From contig NZ_KB907450.1 of NCBI RefSeq assembly GCF_000382045.1, positions 248,001 to 312,000 of the forward strand: a stretch of DNA of 64,000 nt, written 5' to 3'. A model generated the notes under the pieces. That model saw only the letters and a program-made list of their open reading frames with translations, did no database searches and had not been told where the DNA came from. The stretch is from Variovorax atrisoli 110B (GTDB lineage Bacteria > Pseudomonadota > Gammaproteobacteria > Burkholderiales > Burkholderiaceae_C). Positions 8,679 to 16,007 of the stretch are shown here, in pieces; within the stretch, counting starts at the first letter, position 1; each line of letters opens with the position of its first letter. Position numbers and translations under genes: made by a program.

Positions 8679-8772
8679 AGGCACGCATGAACCTGCTGCG
8701 CGATCCGATCTCGCACCGCTCGCTACGGATCCTGCGCGCCTTCAATTCCCTCTTCCTGCTTTGGAGTCATCG

Positions 8773-9972
8773 ATGAATTTCATCAAGGCCTCGATCCAGC
8801 GCTACCAGCTCGGCAGCCTGCTGCTGCTGGTGCTGCTGCTCGCGGTGGTGCTGCCGCTGTCGCTCGACATCTTCCGCCTCAACCTCGTGGGCAAGTACCT
8901 CACCTACGCCTTCGTGGCCGTGGGCCTCGTCATGGTGTGGGGCTATGGCGGCGTGCTGAGCCTGGGGCAGGGGGTGTTCTTCGGCATCGGCGGCTATGCG
9001 ATGGCGATGTTCCTCAAGCTCGAGGCTTCCGATCCGGTGTCGACCAAGATCCAGACCACGCCCGGCATCCCGGACTTCATGGACTGGAACCAGATCACCG
9101 AGCTGCCCACGCTGTGGCTGCCGTTCAAGAGCCTGCCGGTGAGCCTCGCGCTGGTGGTGCTCGCGCCGATGGCGCTGGCCTGGCTCATCAGCTTCGCGAT
9201 GTTCAAGCGGCGCGTGGGCGGGGTGTACTTCGCGATCATCACGCAGGCGGTGGCGCTGATCTGCACCGTGCTCATCATCGGCCAGCAGGGCTACACCGGC
9301 GGCGTGAACGGCATGACCGACCTGAAGACCCTGCTGGGCTGGGACACGCGCACCGACAGCGCCAAGTACGTCCTCTACTACGTCTGCGTCGGCCTGCTGG
9401 TGGGCAGCATCCTGCTGTGCCGCTGGATCCAGACCAGCAAGCTGGGCACGCTGCTGCTGGCGATGCGCGACAAGGAAGACCGCGTGCGCTTCTCCGGCTA
9501 CGACGTCTCGAACTTCAAGGTCTTCATCTTCTGCCTGGCGGCGGGGCTCTCGGGCATCGGCGGCGCGATGTTCGCGCTGCAGGTGGGCTTCATGTCGCCG
9601 AGCTTCGTGGGCATCGTGCCCTCCATCGAGATGGTGATCTTCTGCGCCGTGGGCGGCCGCATGAGCCTGGTGGGTGCGGTGTACGGCGCGCTGCTGGTGA
9701 ATGCGGGCAAGACGCTGTTCTCGGAGAGCTTCCCCGACCTGTGGCTGTTCCTGATGGCGGCGCTCTTCATCGGCGTGACCATGGCCTTCCCGATGGGGCT
9801 CGCCGGGGTGTGGGAAGAGAAGATCCGCCCCTGGTGGAAGTCGCGCCGCCAGGCGCTGCGCGAAGCCGCTGTGAAGCCGCCCGCCGCTTCCGCTGCCGTG
9901 CCCGTGCCGTCCGCCACATCGACCCCGCCCGAACCGACGCTGCCCGAAGGCGTCGGCAGCCAGCGCGCCTGA
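8773..9972 (+). CDS. urtC: Urea ABC transporter permease UrtC
   Basis: A 399-residue LivM/UrtC-type permease. The ATG at 8773 is preceded by TTGGAG; the TTG inside that motif is the ribosome site, not the start. Key stretches are GYGGVLSLGQGVFFGIGGYAMAM near the front and the EAA-like GGRMSLVGAVYGALLVN. The last 35 or so residues form a Pro/Ala/Ser-rich cytoplasmic tail, common in this family and poorly conserved. It ends 15 bases before urtD. Confidence 0.92.
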   Translation: MNFIKASIQRYQLGSLLLLVLLLAVVLPLSLDIFRLNLVGKYLTYAFVAVGLVMVWGYGGVLSLGQGVFFGIGGYAMAMFLKLEASDPVSTKIQTTPGIPDFMDWNQITELPTLWLPFKSLPVSLALVVLAPMALAWLISFAMFKRRVGGVYFAIITQAVALICTVLIIGQQGYTGGVNGMTDLKTLLGWDTRTDSAKYVLYYVCVGLLVGSILLCRWIQTSKLGTLLLAMRDKEDRVRFSGYDVSNFKVFIFCLAAGLSGIGGAMFALQVGFMSPSFVGIVPSIEMVIFCAVGGRMSLVGAVYGALLVNAGKTLFSESFPDLWLFLMAALFIGVTMAFPMGLAGVWEEKIRPWWKSRRQALREAAVKPPAASAAVPVPSATSTPPEPTLPEGVGSQRA

Positions 9973-9987
9973 CCGGAGCCAGCATCC

Positions 9988-10731
<744 letters not shown>

Positions 10732-10732
10732 C

Positions 10733-11434
10733 ATGAGCAACATCAACCTCAAGGTCGAGGACCTTCACGTCGCCTACGGCCAGAGCGAGGCCCTGCACGG
10801 CATCTCGTTCGACGGACATGCCAACGAGACCGTCGCCATCATGGGCCGCAACGGCATGGGCAAGACCACGCTGTTCAAGAGCCTCATGGGCGTGCTGCCG
10901 CTCAAGAGCGGGCGCATCGAGGTGGCGGGGCAGGACGTCTCGCGCGACGAGAGCTTCCGCCGCGTGGCCAAGGGCATCGCCTACGTGCCCCAGGGCCGCA
11001 TGATCTTTCCGACGCTGACGGTGGAGGAGAACATCCAGACCGGCCTGGAGAACTCGAAGACGCGGCGCATTCCAGAGGAGATCTACGCGCTGTTCCCGGT
11101 GCTGTGGGACATGAAGAACCGCAAGGGCGGCAACCTCTCCGGCGGACAGCAGCAGCAGCTGGCGATTGCGCGTGCGCTGGTCACCGACCCCAAGGTGCTT
11201 CTGCTCGACGAGCCCACCGAAGGCATCCAGCCTTCGATCATCAAGGACATCGCCAAGGCACTCAACGAGATCCGCAAGCTGCGCGGCATCACCATCGTCG
11301 TGTCCGAGCAGGTGCTGAGCTTCGCGATGGACGTGGCCGACCGGCTCTTCGTGATCGAGGGCGGACGCCTCGTGCACGAGACGGCGCGCGACAAGACCGA
11401 CGTGGAGCGCATCAAGGCCTATCTCTCTGTCTGA
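10733..11434 (+). CDS. urtE: Urea ABC transporter ATP-binding protein UrtE
   Basis: A 233-residue LivF/UrtE-type ATPase with Walker A GRNGMGKTT, Q-loop region YVPQGRMIFPTLTV, signature LSGGQQQQLAIARAL and Walker B VLLLDEPTEGIQPS. It is the last Urt subunit. The formamidase gene begins 39 bases downstream with an AGGAG site and no terminator between, so uptake and hydrolysis are probably one transcript. Confidence 0.94.
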   Translation: MSNINLKVEDLHVAYGQSEALHGISFDGHANETVAIMGRNGMGKTTLFKSLMGVLPLKSGRIEVAGQDVSRDESFRRVAKGIAYVPQGRMIFPTLTVEENIQTGLENSKTRRIPEEIYALFPVLWDMKNRKGGNLSGGQQQQLAIARALVTDPKVLLLDEPTEGIQPSIIKDIAKALNEIRKLRGITIVVSEQVLSFAMDVADRLFVIEGGRLVHETARDKTDVERIKAYLSV

Positions 11435-11473
11435 TTCTTCCGTTCAACACAACCCAACCAGGAGCCACTGCAA

Positions 11474-12706
11474 ATGACGGACACGCTGATCAAGGTCGAC
11501 CTGACCAAGCCGCCCACCGAGAACGAGATGATCCACAACCGCTGGCATCCGGACATCCCGATGGCCTGCTGGGTCAACCCGGGCGACGACTTCATCCTGG
11601 AGACCTTCGACTGGACCGGCGGCTTCATCAAGAACAACGACAGCGCCGACGACGTGCGCGACATCGACCTGAGCACCGTGCACTACCTCTCGGGCCCAGT
11701 GGGCGTGAAAGGCGCCGAGCCCGGCGACCTGCTGGTGGTCGACCTGCTGGACATCGGCGCCAAGCAGGACAGCCTCTGGGGCTTCAACGGCTTCTTCTCC
11801 AAGAAGAACGGCGGCGGCTTCCTCACCGACCATTTCCCCGAAGCGCAGAAATCAATCTGGGACTTCAAGGGCATGTTCACCAGCTCGCGCCACGTGCCGG
11901 GCGTGAACTTCGCGGGCCTCATCCACCCCGGCCTCATCGGCTGCCTGCCCGACAGGCCCATGCTCGACATGTGGAACGAGCGCGAGAAGGCGCTCATCGC
12001 CACCGACCCGGACCGCGTGCCCGGCCTGGCCAACCCGCCTTTCGCCGGCACCGCCCACATGGGCAAGATGACCGGCGAGGCGAGGGCGAAGGCCGCCGCG
12101 GAAGGCGCGCGCACCGTGCCGCCGCGCGAGCACGGCGGCAACTGCGACATCAAGGACCTGTCGCGCGGCTCCAAGGTGTTCTTCCCGGTGTACGTCGATG
12201 GCGCGGGCCTGAGCGTGGGCGACCTGCACTTCAGCCAGGGCGATGGCGAGATCACCTTCTGCGGCGCCATCGAGATGGCCGGCTGGGTGCACATGAAGGT
12301 CAGCCTCATCAAGGGTGGCATGGCCAAGTACGGCATCAAGAACCCGATCTTCAAGCCCAGCCCCATCACGCCGCAATACAACGACTACCTGATCTTCGAA
12401 GGCATCTCGGTCGACGAGAGCGGCAAGCAGCACTACCTCGACGTGAACGTGGCCTACCGCCAGGCCTGCCTGAACGCGATCGAGTACCTGAAGAAGTTCG
12501 GCTACTCGGGCGCTCAGGCCTACTCGATCCTCGGCACGGCACCGGTGCAGGGGCACATCAGCGGCGTGGTGGACGTGCCCAATTCGTGCGCCACGCTGTG
12601 GCTGCCCACGGGCATCTTCGACTTCGACATCAACCCGAGCGCCGCCGGCCCGGTGAAGATGATCGACGGCAGCGTGAGCATGCCGCTGTCGCCCGACCTG
12701 CGTTGA
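11474..12706 (+). CDS. fmdA: Formamidase FmdA
   Basis: A 410-residue cytoplasmic amidohydrolase of the acetamidase/formamidase family (EC 3.5.1.49), which releases ammonia from formamide. Family landmarks are HNRWHPDIP near the start, a DLLVVDLLDI strand, FAGLIHPGLIG, PREHGGNCDIKDL and the GDGEITFCGAIEM block with its conserved acidic residues. Length matches FmdA of Methylophilus, where the enzyme is encoded beside an amide/urea ABC transporter as here. No urease genes occur in the window. Formamide use is therefore better supported locally than urea hydrolysis. Confidence 0.93.
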   Translation: MTDTLIKVDLTKPPTENEMIHNRWHPDIPMACWVNPGDDFILETFDWTGGFIKNNDSADDVRDIDLSTVHYLSGPVGVKGAEPGDLLVVDLLDIGAKQDSLWGFNGFFSKKNGGGFLTDHFPEAQKSIWDFKGMFTSSRHVPGVNFAGLIHPGLIGCLPDRPMLDMWNEREKALIATDPDRVPGLANPPFAGTAHMGKMTGEARAKAAAEGARTVPPREHGGNCDIKDLSRGSKVFFPVYVDGAGLSVGDLHFSQGDGEITFCGAIEMAGWVHMKVSLIKGGMAKYGIKNPIFKPSPITPQYNDYLIFEGISVDESGKQHYLDVNVAYRQACLNAIEYLKKFGYSGAQAYSILGTAPVQGHISGVVDVPNSCATLWLPTGIFDFDINPSAAGPVKMIDGSVSMPLSPDLR

Positions 12707-12728
12707 AGAAAGAGAAAGGCGCGCGTCC

Positions 12729-13070
12729 ATGCCCACCTACGACTACGCCTGCGGGCATTGCGGCGGCTTCGAGGCGCTGCGGCCTTCGGGCCTGCGCGAC
12801 GAGCCGGCCGCGTGCCCCGACTGCGGCAGCGCTTCGCCGCGCGTGCTGTCGGCCGCGCCGCGTCTCGCGCTGATGGCCTCGGGCACGCGCCGCGCCATCG
12901 AGACCAACGAGCGCGCGCGGCACGAGCCCGTGAGCTCTCGCGACTATGCGCGGTTTCGCCATCCGGCGGGTTGCGGGTGCTGCGGATCGGGCAAGCGAGG
13001 AGCGACGGTGACCGCGCCCAACGGCGCGAAGGCGGCGCCGTCGAGGCGCCCCTGGATGATCAGCCACTGA
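12729..13070 (+). CDS. fmdB: FmdB-type zinc-ribbon protein
   Basis: A 113-residue protein that starts with the FmdB zinc ribbon: MPTYDYAC with Cys8, Cys11, Cys29 and Cys32 in CxxC pairs. The rest is polar and Arg/Ala-rich, with a late GCGCCGSG cysteine cluster. FmdB was named as a putative regulator of formamidase in Methylophilus; its biochemical role remains unclear. It sits 22 bases after fmdA and is surely in the same operon. Confidence 0.88.
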   Translation: MPTYDYACGHCGGFEALRPSGLRDEPAACPDCGSASPRVLSAAPRLALMASGTRRAIETNERARHEPVSSRDYARFRHPAGCGCCGSGKRGATVTAPNGAKAAPSRRPWMISH

Positions 13071-13270
13071 AGAACAGTGCCGCGAGCCAGGCAGCAGGAA
13101 GGAAAAAGGGGGAAGGGGAGGGATGAACCCCCTATTGACCAGTTTCTTTTCAAGAGGCTGCATTGTTTCAATCCTGTGAACGCCGCGGTTCATTTTGCGA
13201 GCGTTTTTTGATGCCGATCAGGATCAAACTTCTCCTCACCAACCAACCGTTTGCCCTGAAGGAGATTGAA

Positions 13271-13621
13271 ATGAATGCCTCGAAGATCCTCGCCGCTGCC
13301 GCCCTCTCGCTCCTGGCTGCTGCCGGCGCCCAAGCAGAAACCTATGACGGCGTGCACGTCGTGAACTCCTCGGTGAGCCGCGCCGAAGTCGCTCCGCAAG
13401 CCGTTGCCGCCGCTCGCGTCGGCAACGAATACAGCGAAGCCTCCTCCGCTGGCGCCCAGGCCTTCACGTCGACCGCCAACCGCGCCACTGTCCAGGCCGA
13501 AGCCGTCGCCAAGGCGCACGACCCGCTCGCCAGCCTCGACCGCCGCGCGTTCTACCGCGACGAAGTGCCGGCTGCGTACAAGAAGCCCAGCGTGTCGTTC
13601 ACGCGCCAAGCTGGCCTGTAA
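13271..13621 (+). CDS. Small secreted alanine-rich protein of unknown function
   Basis: A 116-residue protein starting at ATG 13271 after a GGAGA ribosome site. A signal peptide (MNASKILAAAALSLLAAAGAQA) covers residues 1-22. The mature part contains two loosely repeated segments, SRAEVAPQAVAAAR and NRATVQAEAVAKAH. The (N/D)RAxVQAEA signature recurs in the secreted protein encoded at 15629. The message ends at a strong terminator (13667-13692). No function is recognised; an abundant periplasmic or secreted small protein is the likeliest class. Confidence 0.75.
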   Translation: MNASKILAAAALSLLAAAGAQAETYDGVHVVNSSVSRAEVAPQAVAAARVGNEYSEASSAGAQAFTSTANRATVQAEAVAKAHDPLASLDRRAFYRDEVPAAYKKPSVSFTRQAGL

Positions 13622-13666
13622 TCAGGCGACACCGGCAGCCGCTGCGGCGGTTGCCTGAAAAGGACG

Positions 13667-13692
13667 AAGCGGGCCGAAAGGCCCGCTTTTTT
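13667..13692 (+). terminator. Rho-independent terminator
   Basis: A perfect 9-bp stem (AAGCGGGCC/GGCCCGCTT) closes a stable GAAA tetraloop and is followed by a run of T. It ends the small secreted protein transcript and isolates it from the pyrB promoter. Confidence 0.9.
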
Positions 13693-13727
13693 CATGGGCG
13701 GCCGATTCGCCTTGTTGCCCAAGCGCT

Positions 13728-13755
13728 TTGAAAATATACGCATTGAGTATATATT
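13728..13755 (+). promoter_or_regulatory. pyrB promoter with embedded operator-like palindrome
   Basis: TTGAAA (13728-13733) and TATATT (13750-13755) are separated by 16 bp, a good sigma-70 promoter. The predicted start lies near 13762, directly at the pyrB ATG (13763), so the message may be leaderless; no ribosome site is visible. Between the boxes and overlapping the -10 lies ATATACGCATTGAGTATAT (13734-13752), symmetric except at one position pair and the centre. A repressor bound there would block the promoter. The same half-site ATATACGCA recurs inside pyrB at 13969-13977. Confidence 0.65.
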
Positions 13756-13762
13756 CGCGGCC

Positions 13763-15058
13763 ATGAACATGCCGCAACAGGTGCTCCTCCGCGACGCGAT
13801 GCGTCAACTCAACATGACGCGCGACGCCTTCGCGGAGCGCATCGGCAGCCGAAGAAGGGCGCTCGACGCCTGGCTGCTGCCCGACGAATCCAATGAATTC
13901 AGGGCCATGCCCGAGGTTGCGCGGCGCTTCGTGAGCGAGATCCTCGCTTCCGACGGTCGGCGCGGTGAATATACGCAAAGCGCACATGATGGGGCGCTGC
14001 GCAGGTCCATGGCGGTCGAGGGCTCGCACCACCTGCTGTCGGTCAGCCAGTTCAACCGCGACGCCATCGACGAGCTGTTCCAACTGGCCGACGTGATGCA
14101 GCCCATCGCGCGCCGCCGCAAGGTGAGCCGCGTGCTCGAAGGGGCGGTGCTGGCCAATCTGTTCTTCGAGGCCAGCACCCGCACGCGCGTGAGCTTCGGT
14201 GCCGCGTTCTGCCGGCTGGGGGGCTCGGTGTGCGACACCACGGGCTTCACCTTCTCCTCGATGGCCAAGGGCGAGTCGATCTACGACACCAGCCGCGTGA
14301 TCAGCGGCTACGTCGACGCCATCGTGGTGCGGCACCCTGAGCAGGGCTCGGTGACGGAGTTCGCGCGCGCCACCAACGTGCCCGTCATCAACGGCGGCGA
14401 CGGCCCGGGCGAACATCCGAGCCAGGCGCTGCTCGATCTCTACACCATCCAGCGCGAGTTCTCGCGTCTGGGCAAGCTGGTCGACGGCGCGCACATCGCG
14501 ATGGTCGGCGACCTGAAATACGGGCGCACCGTGCACTCGCTCATCAAGCTGCTGGCGCTGTACAAGGGCCTGAAGTTCACGCTGATCTCGCCGCCTTCGC
14601 TGGCCATGCCGCAGGAGATCGTCGATGCGGTGAGCCGCAACGGCCACGTGGTCGAGACGGCCGCCACGCCGGCCCAGGGGCTGGCCGGCGCCGACATCAT
14701 CTACGCCACGCGCATCCAGAAGGAGCGCTTCGCGCACGACGAAGTGCTGGAAGGCTTCGACAACGCCTTCGAGATCAACCGCGCGCTCATCGAATCGGCG
14801 TGCAAGCCCGAGGTGGTCGTGATGCACCCGCTGCCGCGCGACAGCCGCCCCGGCTCGCACGACCTCAGCGTCGACCTGAACAACGATCCGCGCCTGGCCA
14901 TCTTCCGCCAGACGGACAACGGCATCCCGGTGCGCATGGCCATCTTCGCCACGCTGCTGGGCGTGGACAAGCTGGTGAGCCGCTCGATGCGCGACGCCGC
15001 CTGGACACCGCCTTCGCACATCGGGCCGGACGACAGCATCTTCCACGGGCTCGACTGA
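13763..15058 (+). CDS. pyrB: Aspartate carbamoyltransferase with N-terminal helix-turn-helix domain
   Basis: A 431-residue enzyme, about 100 residues longer than classical PyrB. From about residue 84 it is a complete aspartate transcarbamoylase (second step of pyrimidine synthesis). It has the carbamoyl-phosphate loop STRTR (138-142), EHPSQALLDLYT, GDLKYGRTVHSL, the RIQKERF motif and HPLPR. Residues about 5-65 (LLRDAMRQLNMTRDAFAERI, then RRRALDAWLLPDES) look like a Cro/XRE-type helix-turn-helix. I believe similar extensions occur in other Burkholderiales. No pyrI or pyrC-like partner is adjacent. The palindrome in its own promoter suggests autoregulation, which is inference. Confidence 0.9.
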   Translation: MNMPQQVLLRDAMRQLNMTRDAFAERIGSRRRALDAWLLPDESNEFRAMPEVARRFVSEILASDGRRGEYTQSAHDGALRRSMAVEGSHHLLSVSQFNRDAIDELFQLADVMQPIARRRKVSRVLEGAVLANLFFEASTRTRVSFGAAFCRLGGSVCDTTGFTFSSMAKGESIYDTSRVISGYVDAIVVRHPEQGSVTEFARATNVPVINGGDGPGEHPSQALLDLYTIQREFSRLGKLVDGAHIAMVGDLKYGRTVHSLIKLLALYKGLKFTLISPPSLAMPQEIVDAVSRNGHVVETAATPAQGLAGADIIYATRIQKERFAHDEVLEGFDNAFEINRALIESACKPEVVVMHPLPRDSRPGSHDLSVDLNNDPRLAIFRQTDNGIPVRMAIFATLLGVDKLVSRSMRDAAWTPPSHIGPDDSIFHGLD

Positions 15059-15088
15059 GGCCCGCGGCTGTCGGGCGCGTCAGGCGTG

Positions 15089-15439
15089 TCAGGTGTGGGA
15101 GAGGATGTTGACCAGCTTGCCGAACGGATCGCGCACGTAGAAGCGCCGCACGCCCCAGGGCTCGTCGACCGGGCCGTATTCGATGTCGAAGCCCGAGGCC
15201 TTCATGCGTTCGAAGGCTTCGTCCACATCATCGACCTCGACGGACAGATCGGGCACCGCGGTGCCTGAGCCGCCTTCGGATGCGAAGCTCAGCTGCACCG
15301 TCATGCCGGCCTGCGAGCCGTAGGTCTGGATCCAGCCGTGGTCCATGAGCAGGTCGAGGCCGAGGATGTCCTTGTAGAACATGGCGGCGCGCGCGGGATC
15401 GGGGGTGGCGAAGTTGGCGACCAGGCGTTTGACTTTCAT
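15089..15439 (-). CDS. VOC/glyoxalase-fold protein
   Basis: A 116-residue single-module vicinal oxygen chelate protein. The opening VKRLVANFATPDPARAAMFYKDILGL and the ending YVRDPFGKLVNIL are the usual beta-alpha-beta-beta-beta landmarks. Many such proteins dimerise and bind a metal or a drug; the glyoxalase I residue set is not clearly complete, so a substrate cannot be named. It is convergent with pyrB. Confidence 0.8.
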   Translation of the reverse strand: MKVKRLVANFATPDPARAAMFYKDILGLDLLMDHGWIQTYGSQAGMTVQLSFASEGGSGTAVPDLSVEVDDVDEAFERMKASGFDIEYGPVDEPWGVRRFYVRDPFGKLVNILSHT

Positions 15440-15526
15440 GAGACCGTTGTCTTCCTGATGGTGAAGGTTTCCGAGAGCGAAGCGGCCGAATATAGAGCTT
15501 GGCTGCGCCGCACATGCTCACGCGTG

Positions 15527-15592
15527 CCTAAGCGAACCCTCACCCCAACCTAAGCAGCCCCTCAGCGGCCGATAAGTACCGCGTCCTAGAGT
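15527..15592 (+). promoter_or_regulatory. Four 11-bp phased repeats and putative -10 upstream of a secreted protein gene
   Basis: Units CCTAAGCGAAC (15527), CCTCACCCCAA (15538), CCTAAGCAGCC (15549) and CCTCAGCGGCC (15560) follow each other at exactly 11 bp. TAGAGT at 15587-15592 is a possible -10 about 16 bp after the last unit, with no good -35. Direct repeats at 11-bp pitch ending where a -35 would be are the hallmark of OmpR/PhoB-class activators. The CCTAAG-N5-CCTcA pattern is closest to PmrA/QseB boxes (CTTAAG-N5-CTTAAG). Confidence 0.55.
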
Positions 15593-15628
15593 GAATCCGT
15601 CGTCATCACTCAACTCAAGGAGACAGCC

Positions 15629-15988
15629 ATGAGAGTTCGAACCATTGCCCTGTGCATCGCCGCCGCGCCCGCGCTGGTGCTGGCATCCCTCGCGCATGCG
15701 GGCGGGCGTGCCGATCCGGACTACCCGCAGCTCTCGCATTCCACGCAGTCGCGCGATGCGGTGGCCGACGAGGCCGCGCGCGCGAACAACGGCGTCCATG
15801 CGACCGAGGTTGCCGAGTCGCAGCCGGCACCGAGCGTGTCCGGCGCCGATCGCGCCCAGGTGCAGGCCGAGGCGATTCGCGCGAACAACGGGATCCACCC
15901 GACCGAGGTGATGGAGTCGCAGGTGGCGCCGCCCGTGGCATCGGCGAACCCGTCGGGTTCGCCGGTCGAGCACGCGATGGGCGAGTAG
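15629..15988 (+). CDS. Small secreted protein with two 33-residue repeats
   Basis: A 119-residue protein with an N-terminal signal peptide (cleavage probably after SLAHA, residue 24). The mature chain holds two tandem imperfect 33-residue repeats (42-74 and 75-107), each with RANNG(V/I)H, TEV and ESQ at the same spacing. The second repeat begins DRAQVQAEA, related to the NRATVQAEA motif in the protein at 13271. A good AAGGAG site precedes the ATG. No known domain is recognised with confidence. Expression is probably controlled through the phased repeats just upstream. Confidence 0.75.
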   Translation: MRVRTIALCIAAAPALVLASLAHAGGRADPDYPQLSHSTQSRDAVADEAARANNGVHATEVAESQPAPSVSGADRAQVQAEAIRANNGIHPTEVMESQVAPPVASANPSGSPVEHAMGE

Positions 15989-16007
15989 GACGCGGCGGGG
16001 CCGGGCC

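Noticed and set aside
8761-8772. TTG start four codons upstream of urtC
   Set aside because: These bases are the TTGGAG ribosome site for the ATG at 8773.
12729-13070. A 122-codon frame overlapping fmdB in another reading frame
   Set aside because: Its translation is Arg/Ala-rich without a start site or homology, whereas the fmdB frame has the CxxC zinc ribbon and follows fmdA directly.
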